Part shown: one piece after another, positions 57,951 to 64,000 of the stretch
Layout: each line of letters starts with the position of its first letter
Position numbering within the stretch: the stretch's first letter is position 1
Assembly: GCA_963082975.1 (NCBI GenBank)
Contig: OY720345.1
Span: 57,828,528-57,892,527, forward strand
DNA length: 64,000 nucleotides
Reading direction: 5' to 3'
Source of the DNA: Labia minor
Taxonomy: Eukaryota; Arthropoda; Insecta; Dermaptera; Spongiphoridae
Made by a program: the position numbers and the translations under genes
Notes under the pieces: model-generated
What the model was told of the DNA's origin: nothing
Databases searched by the model: none
Seen by the model: the letters and a program-made list of their open reading frames with translations, nothing else

Positions 57951-59471
57951 TTAATTTTGTTAATACAATATTGTTTATAAGCAAAAAAAAAAAAATAAGA
58001 ATATTAGTTTAAAAAATTCTGGATTCCATAAAAAAAGAGAAATGAATCTAGAATTTGAATTTTTTAAAATAGTTGAATAAAAATAGAAATAAAAATCGTT
58101 TTCACAGTACTAAAAATATAATATTTCAATGAAAGCGTGATAGTACCTGTGGATGATAAATACTTAAACAATTATCAAATAGAAATCTTAGTTAATTTAA
58201 ATATTTCCATAGATCATGTCAGTAAAGATAAAAAATAATAAGAAGAATTAATAATTAATTTGATTATCTATTGTTTTTTTTTGGATGATATGATAAATGA
58301 TAAATAATGTTTTCTCTATGTATGTAAAATAAGATTTATTTAATTGAGGCAGGATAATCGATCTATTATGTCGTTGATGAACAATAAGAATATTTGAATA
58401 GAAAAACTTTGGAAGGAAAGGGATGGGCAAGAAGAGTATGAAACCTAGAAGAGAAATAAAAAAAAATTGAAAAATGATGATGACAAAAGATCGTTTTTTT
58501 TAAGTTAGATATATTTTGAGGAATCTGATATTTTCTTAGATGGATCATTAATAATGTCAGTTGATATTTTTCAAAATATCTGCCACCTAATCACGTAGTT
58601 AGATTTGTGTAGTGCAGGAAGGTTTGTTCATTGTGTCCATTATGTTCACTGAACATTTGTTTGCAGATTAATTGTTTTGTTTTATCAATTATATAAATAT
58701 TAACTTATTATTATTATATAATTTTAACTCCTGGACTAAAAATTTAAATGTTTGAGTTTCAATTTAGTGTTTTTTTTAATATTTAAATATTTTTAAAAAT
58801 AATTTATAATACAAAGCTTAATAATCAAGATTATATAGACAGGTGGGCCAGATAGAAGATTTGGAAGGGATTTTCCCCGCGTCCTCCTTTATATTTTCTT
58901 CATTTCACCTTTAAAAAGGTTTAATTTCTACTATTTAAAAACAGAAATATAAAAAGTCTTTTTTTTTCAACTATAGTTAATTATTTTTTTCAAATTACAG
59001 GACATTTGAATTAAATGGTTGTTTTAAAATTTTTAAAATCAGTTCTATATATAGTTATTGAGAAAAGAAACTTTTTCATTGAAGACATTCTACGGTTTTG
59101 CCTACCAAATGTAAATACAATTATTGCTTTTTCCTAAAGGAATTGGATGGAAGTACAGAATGGGGACGACTTGATGAATGTGATTGTTGGGGCTATTTAT
59201 GAGTTCTGGCACAAAATTAGATAGATTATATACAAATATCTCCAAGTATACATAAGCGAGCACGAATTATCTGAAGCAATAATATAATAATAAAATACAT
59301 TATAAAACAATAGAAGTTATGTTGAATTAACCGTTTGATATTTATATCTGCCTAAATTAACTCCACCCAAAAGATGGATGCTTTTCTCCCGAAATAAAAA
59401 TGATAAATTATTATTTTTTTTAATATATCGAATTGATTATAATTAATAAGAAAGAATAATGTTTTTATGAT
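57891..59471. other. AT-rich non-coding stretch
   Basis: (AT)n at about 57917-57946. A short self-complementary GTTCACTGAAC lies near 58645. No gene supported. Confidence 0.45.
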
Positions 59472-59580
59472 TTATTATTATTATTTGCAGATAGACGCAG
59501 AGGAGCTTTTCTGTGAGTCTTCAGTGCGGTAGATTGTCGTGCTAACCACTAAAACCCTGAAGAGAGAAGTGTCATTTATA
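59472..59580 (-). repeat. tRNA-derived SINE copy 5, shortened
   Basis: The plus strand is (ATT)n, GCAGATAGACGCAGAGG, CAGTGCGGTAGATTGTCG, TGCTAACCACTAAAACCCTG. The box-A region in sense, GTGGTTAGCACGACAATC, is preserved. The body between box B and the tail is deleted. Confidence 0.75.
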
Positions 59581-60140
59581 ATATTAAAATGTAAATAAGA
59601 AGGTGATCTTAACTCGATTCCAGAAATTAATGTATAGAATAGAATTATCCGATATATTGATTTGAGATCCCCACAAAACCAATAATCATCTTAGTACTTG
59701 AATTTGACTGAGTAGGAAGAGATTTGACGAGCTATCAGCAAACATTTTTTTTTTTATTATTAACTTTGAAGAGAGAATATCAATAGAAACGGTTTACACT
59801 TAGTATAATTGAGTGAAGTATTAGAAATGTAAAAATAATGGCCTCTTTCATAGAGATTATTTGAATGGGTTGGTGCTCCAAAAGTGTGTTTACATTGGAG
59901 AATGGCTGTTGATCCGTGTAACTGACTGTGTTTGTGTAGCGTAGTTAACGAGGCTGACGCCGAGCCGAGACAGAAATGACAATTGGAAGACGAGCATCGG
60001 TCTGGAGACGAAACTCATTAAGGTGTCAGTCGGCGAGAGGCATAAATATCCGAATGTCTCCAGCGAGGAGTCGCACAGGCGGAAGGGCGATGACCCCCTC
60101 GGGAGCGGCGACCGTCTTCCGGAAACGGCGCCGGGTTCAC
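59581..60140. other. AT-rich stretch running into a GC-rich island (59885-60140)
   Basis: The minus frame continuing from the exon candidate at 60141 stays open to a stop at 59890, so the coding segment could be longer than the splice-bounded part. Two plus frames are also open across 59976-60259. Confidence 0.35.
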
Positions 60141-60221
60141 CTGGCCGATTCTCATTCAAATACACAACTCCGAACAATACAATCGCCAAGACAACAGCCA
60201 GTGACATCCCAATGCAATGGT
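60141..60221 (-). CDS. Candidate 81-nt exon encoding a transmembrane helix
   Basis: On the minus strand an acceptor with an upstream T tract (CTTTTTTTTTTATTTATTT ... GGCGCCAG, ending at 60222) precedes 81 nt. It is followed by the good donor CCAG-GTGAAC (60140 downward). In the open frame the exon reads HCIG, MSLAVVLAIVLFGVVYL, NENRP: one hydrophobic helix then a polar linker, a typical single-pass membrane segment. Entry and exit are both phase 1, common for exons of cell-surface proteins. The same frame stays open to 59890, so an intronless longer reading is possible. No family was recognised. The plus strand also has open frames, which lowers certainty. Confidence 0.42.
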
Positions 60222-60569
60222 CTGGCGCCAATTATAGATTTCAAAGAATAAATAAATAAAAAAAAAAGATTTCTAAATTTAACAAAAATCACTGGACTTC
60301 TTTGTAAAAATTGTCAAAAAAATATATATACATTTTACTTTATGGAAGACAAAGTCGGAGAAGGAATTAAAATTATTTTCTGCTCTACTCACCTCCACTA
60401 GTAAATAAAATGGATAATTATTTAATATATGAAGTACCTACGTCAATGGATAATCGTATAATCTCAAAAAATTTAATAAATAATTAAGTAGGTATATAAA
60501 AAAAAAATTAAAAATAAACGATTTGCAATGTAATGTCATTAACATTTTTGTAAAAAGGATTCTGAAGAA
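60222..60569. other. AT-rich non-coding stretch
   Basis: Nothing recognised. Confidence 0.4.
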
Positions 60570-61125
60570 TATAATCCTTGATGTATAACGGCCAATATGT
60601 AACAAGTAAATTTCTATAATAAACAAATAAATAAATATATAAATGTATATTAACACAGAAAATCTTAGAATACAAAACGAGGAATTTTAAAATGTAGTCA
60701 AATGAAATTAAATAACAAATATGTAAAAAAAAAATTTTAAAATTTAAAAATTTGTGAAATTTTTTTTTTTAATTTTTAATTTGGATTAAATAACTAATTG
60801 TATTTCATTCTTTAAAATAAATAAATACAATTATTTTTTTTATTTATCCTTTTTATAATCCTTAACTTCAAATATGTCACAAGTAAATTTCTACAATAAA
60901 TATATATATATATATATATTAACACACAAAATCTTAATATACAAAACGAGGAATTTGAAAATGTAGAAAAATGGAATTAAATAGCATAAATATGCGGAAA
61001 AAAAATTTAAATTTACAAATTCGTGGGAATTTTTTTTTTAATTTAAAATTTTTTTAATTTGGATTAAATAACTAATTGTATTTCATTCTTTTGTTTAAAA
61101 AAAAAATACAATTATGTTTTTTATT
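60570..61125 (+). repeat. Two-copy tandem duplication, about 280-bp unit
   Basis: Unit 1 (about 60570-60855) and unit 2 (about 60856-61125) share, in order, ATAATCCTT, AATATGTMACAAGTAAATTT, CTAYAATAAA, TATTAACACA, AAAATCTTA, ATACAAAACGAGGAATTT, AATTTGGATTAAATAACTAA and TTGTATTTCATTCTTT. Divergence is moderate, with homopolymer length changes. No coding frame. Confidence 0.85.
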
Positions 61126-61177
61126 TATATGTTTCTCTGTCATTATAAAGTAGCATCTAAAAGGGATTGATCGTTGC

Positions 61178-61620
61178 ATGATTAATTCATTACAGTTCGT
61201 TAATTCAAGGGGCATCATCAGAGATGAAGTGTCTTTCTATCCCACCGAATGGACATCCAAATTATTTAATATATTTAAATGGATGTCTGATAAGAATCGA
61301 GAGACCGAAATGAACAGATTAGGTGGAGGATTAAAAATCGTAGCTGGAGTGGCTTTCAGAGAATGGATCCTCAATCATTAAACAGATGCTTGTTTTTGGC
61401 ATTAAAGGCTCATTTGCAAACGGGCCTCGGCTTAATGCCCCTCGTAAAGGCCCCACCTGAAACAAGAGGGGCCTAAGCCGCTTATGCAAATGGGGGCCGC
61501 CTACACGACGTCCACTCCCCTCGATTGGGCCAATTTAGGTTAGCATACGCATATTTACAAACGTGCAACAGGCTACTCCAAATGGGGATCCAAAAATCAA
61601 CCGGAATAAGACCTTTTAGG
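61178..61620. promoter_or_regulatory. Complex GC-richer island with 82-nt palindrome, candidate enhancer or structured RNA
   Basis: The first 200 bp have an open plus frame (61178-61381, with WMSDKNRETEMNRLGGGLKI) of uncertain meaning. The second half is GC-rich and contains a palindrome at 61411-61492 made of three paired segments: CATTTGCA/TGCAAATG, CGGCTTA/TAAGCCG and GCCCCTC/GAGGGGC. The loop contains CCCCACCTG (an E-box-like CACCTG). Further motifs are CGATTGGGCCAATTTAGG and CATATTTACAAACG. No splice pair. The block is the most complex non-coding sequence in the window. Confidence 0.4.
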
Positions 61621-62874
61621 TATCAACGAGGAAATAAACATTGCAACTACTAACTTAGAAAAATAAATTACAAATATATATCTATAAAACAAAAATTGAT
61701 CGAATAAATAAATAAATTATAATAAAACATAGCATTTTATAGGATTATAAATAAACATAGCAATGGATGGATTCAACAGTTGACACTTGTTGAATCGCCA
61801 AACGCGTTCTACAATAATAAATGAATTGACCAGGATTGTTTGTTGTAGTCGGTAAGCTTAGCGGAAATCCGATTTCTTTTAAAACTAGATTGAGAAAACA
61901 TCTCGAATGGGAGGGACATCAACAACCGGTTGATATTTATTAGAATTAGTATGAATATTGACTTCTATCTAGTCGAAATAAATAATTTATTAAAATTATT
62001 CATTTAAAGAAAAAACAAAAAAATTAATAAATAATAAATATATTAAATAAAAATTACAATTTAATAAATTAATGTTCAATATGAAATTAAATTAGGTAAT
62101 TTAATATCAATGAAAATAAAGAATTTAAAAAATTTTTGATATGAAAAATTTATAATAAAAACTAGTATATATATGTATTATATATCTTATCTTATTATAC
62201 TAGCAAAAATTATATATATATCTTTGTATATTTTTCAGATAATAAACCGAAATTAACACCATAGATAACAATTATAAAGAAAAATCGATATAGGTTTAAG
62301 CTTAAGGAAAAATCAACTTTATTGTATTTTCTTAATTTAAAATAGCAAATATAAGTGACGTTCATTATGTCATCCATATTGAAATTTGACTCCCGCCTTT
62401 TTTTAATGTATTAATATTTGTTTATATTTAAAATTGTATATCAATATTTTTCAAAGGGTTGAGCGATAGACTTTAATAAAATTTTATAATAAACAATTTG
62501 AGGTTATTGAAAATAAGAGCAGACAAGGAATAAAAGATAATATATATTTATAATTAATCAAAAAATATATATAAAATTTAAGGTTTATAAGTAAATTACT
62601 AACCATAAATATAACAGTATATAATCAAAGAATACAATTTACAAATGTTATTTTTGAATGTTTTATAATTCAGTCAAAAAGAATAAAAAGATGCTAGATG
62701 TGGTAATTAATATGGAAATTTAATGTATTTAAGTTAATTTGTAAACCATAAAAAAAAATATTAAAAATTTAATTTTATATAAATTAAATTGTAGAAATTT
62801 TTCAAAGTAAATAGGTATTCCTTTTTGGTATAGTTGAAATAAATTTAATAACTTTTTACTAATCTAATTATAAC
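61621..62874. other. AT-rich non-coding stretch
   Basis: No gene supported. A patch at 62310-62385 (TATTTTCTTAATTTAAAAT, GTGACGTTCATTATGTCATCC) loosely resembles the TGACGTCA region of HINE-A but could not be bounded. Confidence 0.4.
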
Positions 62875-62940
62875 CAGCTGGTCAGAGCGCCTTAGGCGCT
62901 CTTCACAGCTGGACGGGGGCTCCGCCCCCTGTACCCCCGA
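62875..62940. repeat. Two adjacent GC-rich hairpins
   Basis: GAGCGCC-TTA-GGCGCTC (62885-62901) is a perfect palindrome enclosed by CAGCTGG and CAGCTGG direct copies. It is followed by GGGGGC-TCC-GCCCCC (62915-62929) and GTACCCCCGAG. This 60-bp block is wholly unlike its AT-rich flanks. It is probably the folded end of a mobile element. Confidence 0.55.
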
Positions 62941-62984
62941 GTGGTACATCGTATTTGGTTAAAAGTAGTATTCTTCTATTTATA

Positions 62985-63130
62985 TAGCTCAAAGATAGTC
63001 GAAAGTTCTTGGCCACATTTCTCCAAATGTCCCTATCCTGAGCCCTTGTCCTATCTCTCTTACGTCCCTTCCTATGCGTCCATGGTCTTGATTCCCTTTG
63101 ATAATAATTTTGATGAGATAAGCCTCTTTA
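62985..63130 (-). pseudogene. Decayed LINE reverse-transcriptase 3' tail
   Basis: The plus strand shows GTCGAAAGTTCTTGGCCAC, TTTCTCCAAATGTCCCTATC, CTGAGCCC and CATGGTCTTGATTCCC, collinear with the LINE tails at 4824 and 25281. A 15-nt segment is deleted and the frame is destroyed. It starts about 45 bp after the hairpin pair. Confidence 0.6.
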
Positions 63131-63837
63131 CTGCATGATAACAGGCGTTTCCCGATTGATACCTCGATTTAAATTGTATATTAAGATTTTGTATGTTAAT
63201 ACTGTTCCTCTTTGTCACTAAATATTTTTTCTTATCACTATTAATTTCAAACCTCCATTAATTTTTCCTCGCTATCTGTAATTGCAATTGCCGAATCTCT
63301 TATAATATTTAAGACGTCTGCTTAGCCTAACTTTTCAATTATTTTGTTTAATTGCATTTCGAGTGATTTTTTCCCAATTTGTGTAATCACATACTCACAA
63401 CATGCAACATATAATTGGTCAAAGAATATGTATATAATATTTATAATTTTTATGTTTTATTTATATTTATAATTTAATTTTGTTTTTGTTTTCTTTTAAT
63501 AAATAATTCTAATATTAAAAATGCGTAGAGAACGTCTAAAAAATCATATTTTAATTTTTATATAACCAAGAAATCATTTTTCACTCATTTTCAATTGGCG
63601 TTTTGATATACAAAATTAAAGATTATATAAATAAGTAATTTTAATTTTGATCTCATAATTGGATTTCCTTTTTCATGTAAGTATATAATTAAGAGTGGAA
63701 TTACAATATAATCAATAGCTAATATATAATATTAAAAATATATTTACGGATTCGTTCTATAATAAATTGATGATGTCATTTAATTCTCCTACTATATATC
63801 GAATCGAATATAATGATAAATCTTCTTTTAAACGTTG
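63131..63837. other. AT-rich non-coding stretch
   Basis: Nothing recognised. Confidence 0.4.
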
Positions 63838-64000
63838 TGTGAAACAATTTCAAATAATTTAAATGTAAAACTATTAATGAAATTAAAAAATCAAATATAT
63901 GAATATAATATAAATATTTTTAATTTTATTTTAAGAATAGATATATATATCTCACAGGCGGTGGTTGTGACGTCATCCATATATTATAAATTTAAATTAA
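63838..64000 (-). mobile_element. HINE-A, diverged copy cut by window end
   Basis: GAAACAATTTCAAATAATTT, ATTTTTAATTTTATTTTA and GGTTGTGACGTCATCCATAT match the 3' half of HINE-A in order (compare 14775-14905). The stem-loop and the subterminal ACCGACCGACGG are not preserved. More of the copy may lie beyond 64000. Confidence 0.5.

Noticed and set aside
62310-62385. Possible HINE-A fragment
   Set aside because: Only TTCTTAATTTAAAAT and a degraded TGACGT...TGTCAT pair match. No ends are present and the AT-rich similarity may be chance.
1-64000. tRNA, rRNA or known microRNA genes
   Set aside because: No complete tRNA cloverleaf, rRNA signature or well-known insect microRNA sequence was found by reading. 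Only tRNA-derived SINEs carry promoter-like boxes.

Overview
The window is animal nuclear DNA, most likely from an insect or another arthropod. It is strongly AT-rich, packed with (AT)n and homopolymer tracts, and has no prokaryotic operon or ribosome-binding signals. The recognisable repeats fit an arthropod: 5'-truncated non-LTR retrotransposon tails ending in the insect-type RLRWAGHVARM / GRPRTRW reverse-transcriptase C-terminus, an internally deleted mariner, hAT MITEs, a tRNA-derived SINE, and two families whose architecture matches non-autonomous Helentrons (HINE / DINE-1-like). The species cannot be told from the sequence.

No complete gene is visible. The window reads as intergenic or deep-intronic DNA. 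It has one well-supported internal exon on the minus strand (52084-52213) and two weaker minus-strand exon candidates (60141-60221, which would encode a transmembrane helix, and a possible 17-nt microexon at 53694-53710). These could belong to one minus-strand gene crossing 52-60 kb. Plus-strand coding candidates are weaker: 11551-11700, 22239-22345, 24543-24749, 27350-27560 and 41570-42073.

Most of the readable content is mobile DNA. HINE-A (about 620-635 bp) has full-length or near full-length copies at 14709-15331, 31019-31638 and 54691-55324. The last of these sits inside another HINE-A (54586-55853), which itself sits inside an older repeat C; an uninterrupted paralogue of C lies at 57541-57890. 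HINE-B lies at 9893-10522, 10991-11287, 35619-36141, 42378-42971 and 56262-56458. Five SINE copies lie at 7062, 37687, 40081, 43825 and 59472. Foldback MITE-like elements lie at 637-897 and 33575-34104 (one family), 2520-3122 and 21039-21580. A hAT MITE with a perfect 8-bp target-site duplication is at 12718-12981, and a mariner remnant with TA ends is at 49097-49589. Two local tandem duplications lie at 17232-17620 and 60570-61125.

Between the repeats are islands of higher GC and complexity (about 3.3, 9.1-9.5, 13.9-14.35, 17.9-18.2, 34.4-34.6, 36.5-36.9, 38.8, 40.4-41.1, 47.4-47.7, 49.6-50.1, 56.6-56.95 and 61.2-61.6 kb). They lack convincing reading frames and carry dense homeodomain, SOX-like, POU-like and E-box motifs. 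They look like conserved regulatory elements near a developmental gene, but conservation cannot be tested here. The 61.4-kb island holds an 82-nt palindrome whose outer arms are octamer-like sites, one of the more unusual structures in the window.
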